From contig NZ_CP043450.1 in the NCBI RefSeq assembly GCF_003286415.2, positions 6,758,001 to 6,822,000 on the forward strand: a DNA stretch of 64,000 nucleotides. Reading direction: 5' to 3'. Positions 8,921 to 18,619 of this stretch are shown here, one piece after another; positions within the stretch are counted from its first letter, which is position 1; every line of letters begins with the position of its first letter. Position numbers and translations under genes: made by a program. Origin of the DNA: Mucilaginibacter rubeus. GTDB taxonomy: Bacteria; Bacteroidota; Bacteroidia; Sphingobacteriales; Sphingobacteriaceae. The notes under the pieces are model-generated. The model was not told the DNA's origin. It did no database searches and worked only from the letters and a program-made list of their open reading frames with translations.

Positions 8921-9883
8921 ATGGACTCGTCGGAGCTTAAAAAATTAATTGACCGCTACCTTAAAAATAAAGCTACCGAGCAGGAGCAGAAACTGGTTGA
9001 TGAATGGTATCAATCGTATGATGATATTGATGAGTCACTGCCTTTCGCTCAAGAGCAGCAGTTTAAAAGCGAGATCTACAACTACACGAGAGCACGGGTA
9101 AACAGCAACCCTCCTCCCAAAATACGAAGGTTAAATATTATCAGGTACGCGGCTGCCGCTGCAATTATTGTGTTGGCTATTGCAGGGCTGCTTGTGCGTC
9201 GGGAAATTGCGCAGCAACAGCAGGAGCAGCAAAAGCCAAGCTACGCCATTTTCAAAACCGGCATAGGGCAGGTGAAAAAGCTGGAGCTGCCTGATGGTTC
9301 AACCGTTTGGCTCAACGCCATGTCGAGCATCCGGATTATTGATGGTTTTGAGAAAAAGGCAACCCGTAATATTTACCTGGATGAAGGCGAAGCTTATTTT
9401 GAAGTAAAGCACGACCCGGCTCATCCTTTCCTTGTAGTTACCAATAGCATAACCACCAAGGTGCTGGGTACATCATTCAATGTTAAAGCATACAAATTGT
9501 TAAACTACGTAGCCGTAACCCTGCGCACCGGCCATGTAGAAGTGAGCGATAAGCAAGGCAAAATGGCTGTATTGGGGCCTAACCAAAGGGCTACCTATTC
9601 ATTACAGGAGCACACATACGGCATGAGCGCCTATAACGGCGAAAAAAGCAGGCGTTGGGTAGAGGGTAAAAGCACCCTCAGCAATGCTTCTTTCCAGGAG
9701 CTGGCCTTAACCGTCAACAACATCTACGGGGTAAAACTCACCAGTAAAAACAAGCTTACAGATACCTATAAATACAATATCATCATCAGCCATTCGCGCA
9801 CAATTGATGAAACCATGAAGCTAATATGTTCCATCCACAAAAACAGCTGCAGGAGGAAAAATAATGATGTAACCATGTATTAA
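8921..9883 (+). CDS. FecR-family anti-sigma factor
   Basis: A 320-residue inner-membrane regulator. The N-terminal cytoplasmic part (~1-75) should bind the ECF sigma factor. One transmembrane helix follows (~77-95, AAAAAIIVLAIAGLLV). The periplasmic FecR domain (~110-210) has the signature LPDGSTVWLNA and DEGEAYFEVKHD. The C-terminus (~250-318) resembles DUF4974, the part that contacts the STN domain of a TonB-dependent transporter. Paired with the upstream sigma gene and the downstream SusC gene, which carries an STN domain, it forms a trans-envelope signalling relay. Confidence 0.93.
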   Translation: MDSSELKKLIDRYLKNKATEQEQKLVDEWYQSYDDIDESLPFAQEQQFKSEIYNYTRARVNSNPPPKIRRLNIIRYAAAAAIIVLAIAGLLVRREIAQQQQEQQKPSYAIFKTGIGQVKKLELPDGSTVWLNAMSSIRIIDGFEKKATRNIYLDEGEAYFEVKHDPAHPFLVVTNSITTKVLGTSFNVKAYKLLNYVAVTLRTGHVEVSDKQGKMAVLGPNQRATYSLQEHTYGMSAYNGEKSRRWVEGKSTLSNASFQELALTVNNIYGVKLTSKNKLTDTYKYNIIISHSRTIDETMKLICSIHKNSCRRKNNDVTMY

Positions 9884-9892
9884 AAAAAAGAA

Positions 9893-9914
9893 GCCGGTCT
9901 GTAGCAGAACCGGC
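9893..9914. other. Stem-loop between fecR-like gene and susC
   Basis: GCCGGT (9893-9898) pairs with ACCGGC (9909-9914) across a 10-nt loop, preceded by a run of A. With no T-run on the plus strand it is not a clear plus-strand terminator. It may separate regulator mRNA from the susC transcript. Confidence 0.35.
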
Positions 9915-9998
9915 CATTGATTGCAAAGCTAATAGATTGAGCCCTATTTGCTTATGCCCTTAGTTTCTCCGTTAAAAATCCACTAAGAACTCAAAAGT

Positions 9999-12900
9999 AT
10001 GAAAAAAAACTTACGTTGCTTAACTAAAGCCATGCGTATCACTTTTCTGATTTACACCATTATTATCGCGGGCGCAGGTGTATTGATAGCCGCCCCAAGT
10101 ACAGGACAGGTTTTTGAGAAACGTGTTAGCGTTTCCCTCGCAAAAGAAACCTTATTAAGTTCTGTTAAAAAAATTGAAATTGCCGGTAATGTTGAATTTG
10201 CATACGATCCCAAGCTACTTGCTTTGGCCGATGTGCAGGTTAAAAACCAGTCTTTTAATAACGAGCGTTTAGCTGATATATTAAAAAGTCTTTTTGAAAA
10301 TACCGATATCGCTTTTAAAGAAGAAATATCAGGTACCGTTACCCTTTTTAAAAAAGAACCACCAAAGCCTGCCTTAGGTAAAATCACCGGGAAAATTATT
10401 GATGAAAAAGGCGTGCCATTAACCGGCGCAACCGTTATGCTGCAGGAAGCCAGCAGAGGTGTACAGGCCGACATCAACGGCGATTTTTCCATAAGTGCCG
10501 ATGACGGAAATTATACCCTGGTGGTAAGTTTCATTTCGTTCGAAACGAAAAGAATTCCCGGAGTTAAAATAAAATCGGGCGAGGTTACACAGCTTAAACC
10601 TATAACATTGGTGGCCCAATCAGGCACATTGAATGAGGTGTTGGTTGTTGGCTACGGTACACAGCGGAAGCAGAACCTTACCGGTGCTGTTGACCAGGTT
10701 ACCTCAAAGGTGCTTGAAAATCGTTCATTGCCCAATTTAACCCAGGGCTTACAGGGGGTTATCCCCAACCTTAACCTGGTGCCGCTTGATGGTAAGCCTA
10801 TCCAATCGCCAACGTACAACGTAAGGGGTACTACCTCTATCGGTCAGGGAGGAAACGCGCTGGTTTTGGTTGATGGTGTTGAGGGCGATCCGAGCAGGAT
10901 CAACCCTAATGATGTGGCTTCGATATCGGTATTGAAAGACGCGGCTTCGGCCTCTATATATGGCGCAAGGGCTGCTTTTGGTGTTATCCTCATCACTACT
11001 AAAAATCCATCTACAGACAAAACATCTGTTTCTTATTCATTTAACCACTCCATTAAAAGCCCTACTACCGTGCCTAAGTTTGTTACGGATGGCTACACCT
11101 TTGCTAAAATGTTTAATGATGCCTGGAGTGCATGGAATGATTATTCGCAAACACCACAGAATATCAATAAAACAGTTAAGTTTTCTCCGGCTTACCTGGA
11201 AGAACTCAGAAAGCATTCGCTTGATCCGTCGTTGCCTTCAACAATAGTTAACAGCGCCGGCGAATATGAATATTATGGCAATACCGATTGGTATAAGCTT
11301 TTGTACAAGGATCATAACGAAGCCCGTGAACATAACATCGCTATCTCAGGTAACAGTGACAAAGCCGACTTCCTGATCACCGGTCGTTACTATTCACAGG
11401 ATGGTTTGTTTCGCTATAATTCTGATGATTACAGGATGTATAACCTAAGGGCTAAAGGATCATTACAAGTATATCCATGGTTAACCCTTTATAATAACGC
11501 AGATTACTCCAATATGAAATACCATAACCCGTTAAACGTAGGTGAAGGTGGTAGTATCTGGAGAAATATTCAGGATGAGGGCCATACCATGGTGCCTTTA
11601 TTTAATCCTGACGGTACGCTTACTTATTCTGCCGCTTACTCGGTAGGTGATTATTTTTATGGTAAAAACGGCATCGACTTTGATAACAGGGTGTTTAGAA
11701 ATACCACTGGTTTCACAGCCCGTTTTTTTGACAATACATTCCGTGTTAAAGGCGATTTCACGTTTCAGAATACCGACAACGGCCAAACCCGTAAACGCGT
11801 ACCTGTTGCTTATAGCCGTAAACCGGGCGTAATTGAATACGTAGGTACTGCCTATAATGACCTTGAAAATTATAGCCAAAGTACCCAATACATCGCCACC
11901 AACACTTATGGCGAGTTTGAGCCTAAATTGAAAGGCGGCCATTATTTCAAAGCATTGGCTGGTTTTAACTTCGAGCAATCAACAAAAAAATCGCTGGACG
12001 TTACGCGTAACGGTTTAATTTTTGACGATGCAACGGATATTAACCTGGCATTGGGCCAGTCAATCAGCACTGCAGGCGGCTGGGACCAGTGGGATATTGT
12101 AGGTGGCTTTTATCGTTTAAACTATTCATTTAAAGACAGGTACCTTGTTGAAGTAGATGGCCGTTATGACGGTTCGTCAAAATTCCCTGCCGATCAGCGT
12201 TATGCTTTCTTCCCTTCAGTTTCCGGAGGTTGGAAAATCTCCAATGAACCATTCTGGAAGGTATCGAAAGATTTGATCACCAATTTAAAAGTAAGGGCTT
12301 CTTACGGTTCGTTGGGTAATGGTAGCATTGGTTCATACGCGTTCCAGGAAAAATTCAGTATTTCTAAATCGGGCAGGATCCTGAATGGTGTATTACCTCA
12401 AAAAACCAATCAGCCGGGTGTATTGCCAGATGGTTTAACATGGGAAACCTCAAACGTCCAAAACCTTGGTTTGGATCTGGGTATGCTGCAAAACCGTTTG
12501 AATATTTCTGCCGATGGTTATATCCGCAGAACTACCAACATGTTTACCGTAGGTATGACCTTGCCGGCTGTTTTTGGTACCGATGTGCCTAAAGGAAACT
12601 ATGCCGACCTGAAAACAAAAGGCTGGGAAGTAACCGTAACCTGGCGCGACAAGTTTAATGCAGGAGCAAAACCGTTTAACTATGGCCTGAGGTTAACCCT
12701 GGCCGACTATACAGCCAAAATCACCAAATACAATAACCCGGATAAGCGTTTGAATGATTACTACGCAGGTCAAACCGTAGGTGAGATCTGGGGATTTGAA
12801 ACAGCAGGCTATTTCACATCTGCACAGGACATTGCCAACTCGCCAAAACAAACCCTTATTAAAGCATCAACTACCGGGCAGCTTTTACCGGGCGATATCA

Positions 12901-13535
12901 AGTTTAAAGATTTGAACGGCGATGGCGTAATTGACTACGGCGATCAAACTGTAAATAAACCTGGTGATAAACGCATTATAGGCAATAGTACACCAAGGTA
13001 TACTTATGGCATTGGTGTTGATGCCGACTGGAACAACTTCTTCTTCTCGGCATTTTTCCAGGGCGTTGCCAAACGCGACTGGTATCCGGGCTCTGAAGCA
13101 AGTGTTTTCTGGGGACAATACAACAGGCCTTATAATAAAGTGCCGCAATCGCAATTGGGTAAAATCTGGTCAGAAGATAATCCTAATGCATACTTCCCAA
13201 GGTACCGTGGCTATTCGGCACAAAATGGCTCGGGCGAGTTAACCCAGGCGCAAACCAAATACCTGCAAAACGCGGCTTACCTGCGCATGAAAAACATACA
13301 GATAGGTTATAACCTGCCATTGCGTTTGATCCAGAAGATTAAGCTGAACAACTTCCGTGTATTCCTTTCGGGCGAGAACCTGTTAACATGGTCGCCGCTT
13401 TATAAAATTACCAAAGATATCGACCCTGAAAGCATCAACGGATCTGACAGGGTACTTACCGATGGTAACAGTGGTAACGGAAATAACTACCCGATACTTA
13501 AGAGCGTAACCCTGGGTTTCACCGCAACATTTTAA
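9999..13535 (+). CDS. SusC/RagA-family TonB-dependent outer-membrane transporter
   Basis: The 1178-residue protein imports a ligand across the outer membrane using TonB energy, together with a SusD lipoprotein. In order it has a signal peptide (~1-36), an STN domain (~45-115) for signalling to the FecR anti-sigma, a carboxypeptidase-regulatory-like domain (~128-205, beginning KITGKIIDEKGVPLTGATV), a TonB plug (NEVLVVGYGTQRKQNLTGAV ...) and a beta-barrel ending in aromatic FTATF. Length and order match signal-transducing SusC proteins. The susD gene follows 34 bp downstream. The substrate cannot be read from sequence; the secreted phosphodiesterase next in line hints at a phosphate-ester or nucleic-acid-derived ligand. 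Confidence 0.95.
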   Translation: MKKNLRCLTKAMRITFLIYTIIIAGAGVLIAAPSTGQVFEKRVSVSLAKETLLSSVKKIEIAGNVEFAYDPKLLALADVQVKNQSFNNERLADILKSLFENTDIAFKEEISGTVTLFKKEPPKPALGKITGKIIDEKGVPLTGATVMLQEASRGVQADINGDFSISADDGNYTLVVSFISFETKRIPGVKIKSGEVTQLKPITLVAQSGTLNEVLVVGYGTQRKQNLTGAVDQVTSKVLENRSLPNLTQGLQGVIPNLNLVPLDGKPIQSPTYNVRGTTSIGQGGNALVLVDGVEGDPSRINPNDVASISVLKDAASASIYGARAAFGVILITTKNPSTDKTSVSYSFNHSIKSPTTVPKFVTDGYTFAKMFNDAWSAWNDYSQTPQNINKTVKFSPAYLEELRKHSLDPSLPSTIVNSAGEYEYYGNTDWYKLLYKDHNEAREHNIAISGNSDKADFLITGRYYSQDGLFRYNSDDYRMYNLRAKGSLQVYPWLTLYNNADYSNMKYHNPLNVGEGGSIWRNIQDEGHTMVPLFNPDGTLTYSAAYSVGDYFYGKNGIDFDNRVFRNTTGFTARFFDNTFRVKGDFTFQNTDNGQTRKRVPVAYSRKPGVIEYVGTAYNDLENYSQSTQYIATNTYGEFEPKLKGGHYFKALAGFNFEQSTKKSLDVTRNGLIFDDATDINLALGQSISTAGGWDQWDIVGGFYRLNYSFKDRYLVEVDGRYDGSSKFPADQRYAFFPSVSGGWKISNEPFWKVSKDLITNLKVRASYGSLGNGSIGSYAFQEKFSISKSGRILNGVLPQKTNQPGVLPDGLTWETSNVQNLGLDLGMLQNRLNISADGYIRRTTNMFTVGMTLPAVFGTDVPKGNYADLKTKGWEVTVTWRDKFNAGAKPFNYGLRLTLADYTAKITKYNNPDKRLNDYYAGQTVGEIWGFETAGYFTSAQDIANSPKQTLIKASTTGQLLPGDIKFKDLNGDGVIDYGDQTVNKPGDKRIIGNSTPRYTYGIGVDADWNNFFFSAFFQGVAKRDWYPGSEASVFWGQYNRPYNKVPQSQLGKIWSEDNPNAYFPRYRGYSAQNGSGELTQAQTKYLQNAAYLRMKNIQIGYNLPLRLIQKIKLNNFRVFLSGENLLTWSPLYKITKDIDPESINGSDRVLTDGNSGNGNNYPILKSVTLGFTATF

Positions 13536-13569
13536 TCAATAGCAGACGACAATTTTAAAGACATTCCAT

Positions 13570-15363
13570 ATGTTTCACATAAAAGCAACACACATTAAGT
13601 TAGCCATAGCAATGCTTTTTGCAAGCTTGATTATAGTTAGCTGTAAAAAATTAGACCAGGTACCAAAAGATACCGCCACCAACAGCGCTGTTTTTGGAAG
13701 TATAAACGGCCTGCAACTATATGCCAACTCATTTTACGATATCCTGCCAACCGCGGGCGATGCTGTACGCGGCGACGCGATGGCCGATTACGCCGCCAGG
13801 ACATCGGTTCCGGATTTTTTAAGGCCGGGAGCCTTTGGCCCAAGACAAAGTAGTGGTTGGAGCTGGAGCGGCTTGCGTAACATTAATTATTTTATCGAAA
13901 ACTGTACAAACCCGTCTATCTCGCTTGATCAGCGTCAGCATTTTATTGGTTTGGCGCGCTTTTTCAGGGCCTGGTTCTATTTTGATAAACTGAAACGTTT
14001 TGGCGATGTGCCATGGATTGGCAAAACCATGAAGGTTGATGATCCGGCCTTGTATAACGGCAGGGACAAAAGAACGCTTGTTGTCGACTCGATACTTGCC
14101 GACCTTGACTATGCAGGCTTGCATATTAACACTACCGACAATACAAGGAGCCTTATTACCAAGTACACTGCTTACGCGTTTAAATCAAGGGTTTGCTTGT
14201 TTGAAGGCACCTTCAGAAAATACCACGATGAGTATGGTTTACAGGCATCGGTTGATGGCTTGCTGAATCAGGGTGTTACTGCCGCGCAAAAAGTAATGAA
14301 CGAAGGTGGTTTTAGTCTGAACACCGCAGGCGGTACCGATAAAGCATACAGGCAATTGTTCACCAGCCAGGCTCCGGTAGCATCGGAGGTGATCCTTGCC
14401 GCAATTTCTGATCCTGCACTGGGTATCTTCAACGATTCAAACTGGTATTGGACCAGCGCCACTTACGGCGATAGGTTAAGCTTTATCCGTACGTTTGTAA
14501 ATACCTATCTTAATATAGATGGCACACCGTTTACCGATAAGCCCGGCTATAAAACTATGCCATTTGCACAGGAGGTAAAAGGCCGCGACATGCGTTTGCA
14601 GCAAACTATCCGTATGGGTAATTACACCCGTTTAAATGGTGCAACGCAACAGGCCGCCCCTCCGGTATTTTCATATACCTATACCGGTTATCAGCCTATT
14701 AAATTAACGCAGGACGATGCCTCGATGGATGGCGGATCGCGCAATACCAACTCAATTCCACTTATGCGTTATGCCGAGGTATTGTTAAATTATGCTGAAG
14801 CAAAAGCCGAGCTGGGTACATTTACCGATGCCGACTGGAACCTTACCATTGGCGCTTTACGCCGCAGGGCGGGCATAACCGGTAATACAGCTACCAAACC
14901 GGTTATTGCTGATAAATACCTGCAAGCAAATTACTTCCCGGCTATTTCCGATCCATCTTTATTAGAGATCAGGCGTGAACGTGGTATTGAGCTTGCCTTT
15001 GAAGGTTTCAGGTTCAATGATATTGTAAGATGGAAACGCGGCGAACTGATGGACCAAACCTGGAACGGATTCTATGTGCCTGCACTGGATGTACCGCTTG
15101 ATTTGAACGAAGATGGTAAGCCTGACGTATGCTTTTATACTACGCTTCCGGCGAACCAGGTTTCGGGTGTAACCTATGTTAGCGTTGCCGCTACTTTAAC
15201 CGGCGGTACGGCAAATCCGCAAAGGCTTAGCAGCGATAATGAGCTTACCTGGTTAACAACCGTTCAGCGTAAATGGGACAACAAGTTTTACCTGTACCCT
15301 ATCCCTGAAACCGACAGGCTTCAGAACCCTAAATTAGGTCAGAACCCAGGTTGGGAACAATAA
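13570..15363 (+). CDS. SusD/RagB-family surface lipoprotein
   Basis: A 597-residue outer-membrane lipoprotein that caps the SusC barrel and captures substrate. The N-terminal signal ends in a lipobox (LIIVSC, lipidated Cys at residue ~26). The body has the TPR-rich SusD fold. The C-terminal signature IRRERGIELAFEGFRFNDIVRWKR is split here as EIRRERGIELAFEGFRFND followed by IVRWKRGE. The protein follows susC directly and precedes the secreted phosphodiesterase, all in one transcription unit that ends at the terminator at 16239-16270. Confidence 0.95.
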   Translation: MFHIKATHIKLAIAMLFASLIIVSCKKLDQVPKDTATNSAVFGSINGLQLYANSFYDILPTAGDAVRGDAMADYAARTSVPDFLRPGAFGPRQSSGWSWSGLRNINYFIENCTNPSISLDQRQHFIGLARFFRAWFYFDKLKRFGDVPWIGKTMKVDDPALYNGRDKRTLVVDSILADLDYAGLHINTTDNTRSLITKYTAYAFKSRVCLFEGTFRKYHDEYGLQASVDGLLNQGVTAAQKVMNEGGFSLNTAGGTDKAYRQLFTSQAPVASEVILAAISDPALGIFNDSNWYWTSATYGDRLSFIRTFVNTYLNIDGTPFTDKPGYKTMPFAQEVKGRDMRLQQTIRMGNYTRLNGATQQAAPPVFSYTYTGYQPIKLTQDDASMDGGSRNTNSIPLMRYAEVLLNYAEAKAELGTFTDADWNLTIGALRRRAGITGNTATKPVIADKYLQANYFPAISDPSLLEIRRERGIELAFEGFRFNDIVRWKRGELMDQTWNGFYVPALDVPLDLNEDGKPDVCFYTTLPANQVSGVTYVSVAATLTGGTANPQRLSSDNELTWLTTVQRKWDNKFYLYPIPETDRLQNPKLGQNPGWEQ

Positions 15364-15381
15364 TCAAACACATAGATAATC

Positions 15382-16221
15382 ATGAAAATAAAACAATATT
15401 TATTTGCCGTATTATTTGCGTTGGTATGTATGCAAGGCCATGCACAACATTTAATTGCAGGTACTTTCAACTTACGGTTTGATAACCCCAGGGATACCGG
15501 CAATTTATGGGTGAACCGTGCGCCGGTTGCTGCCGCGCTGATCCGTTTCCATCAGTTTGATATTTTTGGAACCCAGGAAGGGTTAAAAAATCAGTTGGAT
15601 GACTTAAATAATGCCCTGCCCGAATATGAGCGTTATGGCTTAGGCAGGGATGACGGTAAGGATGCCGGCGAACATTCGGCCATCTTCTTTAAAAAGAGCC
15701 GATTTGTGTTATTAAAGAAAGGTGATTTCTGGTTGTCTGAAACACCTGATAAACCGGGTTTAGGCTGGGATGCGACTTGCTGCAACCGGATATGCTCATG
15801 GGTATACCTGCAGGATAAAGAAAGCAGGAAGAAATTCTATTTCTTTAACGCGCACTTTGATCACCAGGGAAAAATAGCCCGAGAGGAAAGTGGTAAATTG
15901 ATCCTGAAAAAGATCAAAGAAATTGCCGGCAACGAAAATGCCATATTCACCGGCGATTTGAATGGCGATCATAACAGCACCTGGTACCAGCGTCTGGCCA
16001 CCTCAAACTATTTGGTTGATACTTACAGCCAGGCTGCCCAGCCTTACGAGTTTAACGCCTCTTTTAACTCATTTGGAAGGGCTTTAAAATCAAACGGTGT
16101 AATCGATCATATTTTTACAACCGGTAAAGTGGATGTTAAAAGATGGGGGATTTTGAGCGACAGCTACCATGGTAAATTCCCATCAGATCATTTCCCGGTA
16201 TTAGCGGAGGTGAATTTGTAG
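15382..16221 (+). CDS. Secreted endonuclease/exonuclease/phosphatase-family protein
   Basis: A 279-residue exported protein (signal peptide ~1-21, ending HAQ) with the DNase I-like EEP fold. Motifs are TFNLRFDN near the N-terminus, the metal-binding Glu in GTQEGL, NAHFDHQG, TGDLNGDHN, and the C-terminal SDHFPV. All catalytic elements are present. Such enzymes cleave phosphodiesters or phosphomonoesters: nucleic acids, sphingomyelin or inositol phosphates. The gene lies 18 bp after susD, so it probably processes the transported ligand in the periplasm or at the surface. Exact substrate unknown. Confidence 0.9.
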   Translation: MKIKQYLFAVLFALVCMQGHAQHLIAGTFNLRFDNPRDTGNLWVNRAPVAAALIRFHQFDIFGTQEGLKNQLDDLNNALPEYERYGLGRDDGKDAGEHSAIFFKKSRFVLLKKGDFWLSETPDKPGLGWDATCCNRICSWVYLQDKESRKKFYFFNAHFDHQGKIAREESGKLILKKIKEIAGNENAIFTGDLNGDHNSTWYQRLATSNYLVDTYSQAAQPYEFNASFNSFGRALKSNGVIDHIFTTGKVDVKRWGILSDSYHGKFPSDHFPVLAEVNL

Positions 16222-16238
16222 GATAATCCTGGTTTATT

Positions 16239-16270
16239 AAAAAGGGGCTGCCGGAGGCAGCCCCTTTTTT
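16239..16270 (+). terminator. Intrinsic terminator of the SusCD operon
   Basis: A 9-bp GC-rich stem (GGGGCTGCC 16244-16252 with GGCAGCCCC 16256-16264) with a 3-nt loop, followed by six T and preceded by five A. It is strong and lies 17 nt after the EEP stop codon. Confidence 0.92.
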
Positions 16271-16340
16271 GTGGGGTAAAGTTTACAATTCTATCGATAT
16301 TTACCTATGCTGTAACAATCACCCATAAAATTATAGTTTC

Positions 16341-16994
16341 ATGGCAATCCTCCTTATCCTGGGCGGTACCGGTCGTACCGGTGCACATTTGTTGCGTTTG
16401 GCGCTTGCAGAAGGTCACATCGTACATGCTTTGGTACGTGACTGCAGTAAAGTAAAATCAAGCTCGTCGGCTTTGTATCTGTTTGAGGGTTTACCTACCA
16501 ATGCGGAGCGGTTAAAGGAGGCGGCTTTTGGTTGTGAGGCTATTATCAGTACGTTGAATATATCCCGCACATCGGACTGGCCATGGGCAAAACTCCGCAC
16601 GCCGGTGGACCTGCTTTCGGAAACGATTAAGCACATAATCTCTTTCGGGGAAGAAGCGCCACGCCGGATCATCGTTACGTCGGCCTGGGGAGTTAACGAG
16701 TCGCGGCAGGAAATACCCGGATGGTTTCGCTGGTTGATTGATCGCAGTAATATAGGCCCAGCTTACACAGATCATGGTCTGCAGGAAAATTTGCTGGCAG
16801 ATAGCAGATTGGAATGGACTGCGGTTCGCCCGGTTGGGTTGGTTAATCTCAATCGGAATAAACCGGTGAAAGTTAGTTTAAGTGGAAAGCCGAAACCTCG
16901 GTTAACCATTAGCCGCGAGGCGGTCGCCCGTTTTTTGCTGTATCAGGTGACTGATACGCGTTATATAAAGGCCTGTCCCGTTATTTATCAGTAA
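16341..16994 (+). CDS. NAD(P)-binding atypical SDR-like protein
   Basis: A 217-residue Rossmann-fold protein. The dinucleotide-binding motif GGTGRTG is at residues 8-14, with ALVRD after strand 2, a VTSAWG strand-5 motif and VRPVGL near residue 170. It resembles NmrA/HSCARG-type or flavin-reductase-like atypical short-chain dehydrogenases, which often lack the Tyr-x3-Lys catalytic pair; I see no such pair here. Its role may be redox sensing or an NAD(P)-dependent reduction. It is a single gene downstream of the SusCD terminator. Confidence 0.85.
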   Translation: MAILLILGGTGRTGAHLLRLALAEGHIVHALVRDCSKVKSSSSALYLFEGLPTNAERLKEAAFGCEAIISTLNISRTSDWPWAKLRTPVDLLSETIKHIISFGEEAPRRIIVTSAWGVNESRQEIPGWFRWLIDRSNIGPAYTDHGLQENLLADSRLEWTAVRPVGLVNLNRNKPVKVSLSGKPKPRLTISREAVARFLLYQVTDTRYIKACPVIYQ

Positions 16995-17164
16995 TCTTCA
17001 TGTTAAGGATTCGGCGATTTTGAGTATCATCGCCTTAAAATGTTCTGATTTTAAGAATAGGGGCTTTTAATAGATCGTTTTACACCTCTAACCATTTCCT
17101 CTTGAATTTACACTTGATAGCGGAACTTGACTTATGGATTTCGATTCTTAGGACGTAACAACGG

Positions 17165-18361
17165 TTATATGTTTTGGGATACTCGCAAAACAACAACGCC
17201 GTGTTTGGGGATAGTGATTTTTTTTGATCTGCCTATCTGCCCAAGGTTTTTATGCAGCCATAAGTCCCGCAGTTTGCTTTTGGAATTGATGTTAACCTTT
17301 TCTGCCGACAAATCGAAAGCGGTTTCATGATCACCGCGGTTCATGATCGCAATGGCGCACGAGTTATCGCCATTTACTCCCAGCGGCTTTACCCAAACAT
17401 CAATATTGTTTTCCTGAGATATCCTCTTCGCCTGCTTAAAGCCAGGATCTTGATTTAATGCGATTATTTCTTTGTTTGTAAGTATGTCGATGGTTTGTTT
17501 AGACATGGTGCGAAGGTCGTTTCCGGCCAGCAATGGCGAATTAAGCATACACCACATAGAAAAATGAGTTTTATCCTCGTCATAGCTCATACCCCGGCCT
17601 ACCTGCAGCATGTCCATATCATTGTAATGGCCGGATGAAGCATATTTATCTAATCCTGTGTCAATATCTATGATCGCGAGGATAGACGAAAACTTCGCGC
17701 TGATGTCTCCGGATATTCTCCATGAATCCGCTTTGTTGATGGCCCATTCTCCGGGAAACTTCCAGCGGCAAACGTTGAAAACAATATTGCTGTCAATAGC
17801 TTTTGTTGCCGAAATAATTTTCATGTATTCTGTTTGCTCATCAAGCTTCAAGACTTCCCCTCCACACCAGTCCACTTTAAGAAAGTTAAAGCCCCACTCT
17901 TTAAAAAACAGGTTACAATCTTGTTCAATGTGTCCGTATATTCCCGATCCTACGCCTTTCTCATCCTTATCCCATATCGAACCGCAGGTGTTTTTTCCCG
18001 CATCGGTATAAATACCTGCTTTAAGTTTTTTAGAGTGAATGTAATCAACAAGTGCTTTCATTCCTGATGGGAATTTACCGGTGTCTACAAATAATTTCCC
18101 ATTCGCGTCGCGGCCTCCAAAGTAACCGTCATCAATATTAATAAAGCGGTATCCCGCATCATACAAACCGCTTGTTATCATTGCATCAGCTTGTTGCCTT
18201 AGCATTTGCTCATCAATATTAACGCGAAAATTGTTCCAGCTGCTCCAACCCATTATTGGCGCTTTTGTTACTTGCGCTGTTGATTTGAGCATAATAAAAA
18301 TAGCAAGGAAAGATATCAGGAATGTAATTCTTGAGGCTTGATGTGTGAAATTCATAAGCAT
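17165..18361 (-). CDS. Secreted GH27 alpha-galactosidase
   Basis: A 398-residue glycoside hydrolase of family 27, which removes terminal alpha-galactose by a retaining mechanism. The catalytic module begins APIMGWSSWNNF and contains FINIDDGYFGG, GIYTDAGKNTCG, the nucleophile Asp in FLKVDWCGG and the acid/base Asp in SWRISGDI. An N-terminal signal peptide ends KSTAQ. I set the start at the ATG at 18361 (18355 is also possible). The longer frame begins with TTG at 18424, adds a non-signal-like tail and would run into an operator-like palindrome. The C-terminal beta-sandwich ends GVVVLRVSQNI. It is likely LacI-family regulated, judged by two palindromes upstream. Confidence 0.93.
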   Translation of the reverse strand: MLMNFTHQASRITFLISFLAIFIMLKSTAQVTKAPIMGWSSWNNFRVNIDEQMLRQQADAMITSGLYDAGYRFINIDDGYFGGRDANGKLFVDTGKFPSGMKALVDYIHSKKLKAGIYTDAGKNTCGSIWDKDEKGVGSGIYGHIEQDCNLFFKEWGFNFLKVDWCGGEVLKLDEQTEYMKIISATKAIDSNIVFNVCRWKFPGEWAINKADSWRISGDISAKFSSILAIIDIDTGLDKYASSGHYNDMDMLQVGRGMSYDEDKTHFSMWCMLNSPLLAGNDLRTMSKQTIDILTNKEIIALNQDPGFKQAKRISQENNIDVWVKPLGVNGDNSCAIAIMNRGDHETAFDLSAEKVNINSKSKLRDLWLHKNLGQIGRSKKITIPKHGVVVLRVSQNI

Positions 18362-18420
18362 AAATATAAGCGGAAAGTGATCGTTGACAAGTGTATTAAG
18401 CTTGCCACTATGATTGGGGG

Positions 18421-18432
18421 GCAAACGTTTGC
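18421..18432. promoter_or_regulatory. LacI-family-type operator, proximal
   Basis: The perfect 12-bp palindrome GCAAACGTTTGC lies 60 bp upstream of the GH27 ATG. The CAAACG/CGTTTG core is typical of LacI/GalR/PurR-family sites. Confidence 0.7.
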
Positions 18433-18508
18433 GTTTTTTTAATCAAAAAAATTTAGGAGAGGCGCCGTATATCATGCATAAAAAGGCATTAAAAGCCTCT
18501 TGTTATAA

Positions 18509-18520
18509 GCAAACGTTTGC
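18509..18520. promoter_or_regulatory. LacI-family-type operator, distal
   Basis: A second identical perfect palindrome (GCAAACGTTTGC), 88 bp from the first. Two identical sites flanking the likely GH27 promoter suggest cooperative or looping repression. No LacI-family gene is in the window. Confidence 0.7.
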
Positions 18521-18619
18521 GCGGTGTATTTGAATATTGAGCTGCCGAAACTAAAATATGGGTAAGAAATATTAGCCAGTAGTTAGAGCCTGTTTAAAAA
18601 CGATTCAAGATTTTTTCAG

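Noticed and set aside
18362..18424. N-terminal extension of the GH27 gene from a TTG codon
   Set aside because: It would put the start inside the operator-like palindrome and push the signal peptide 21 residues inward.
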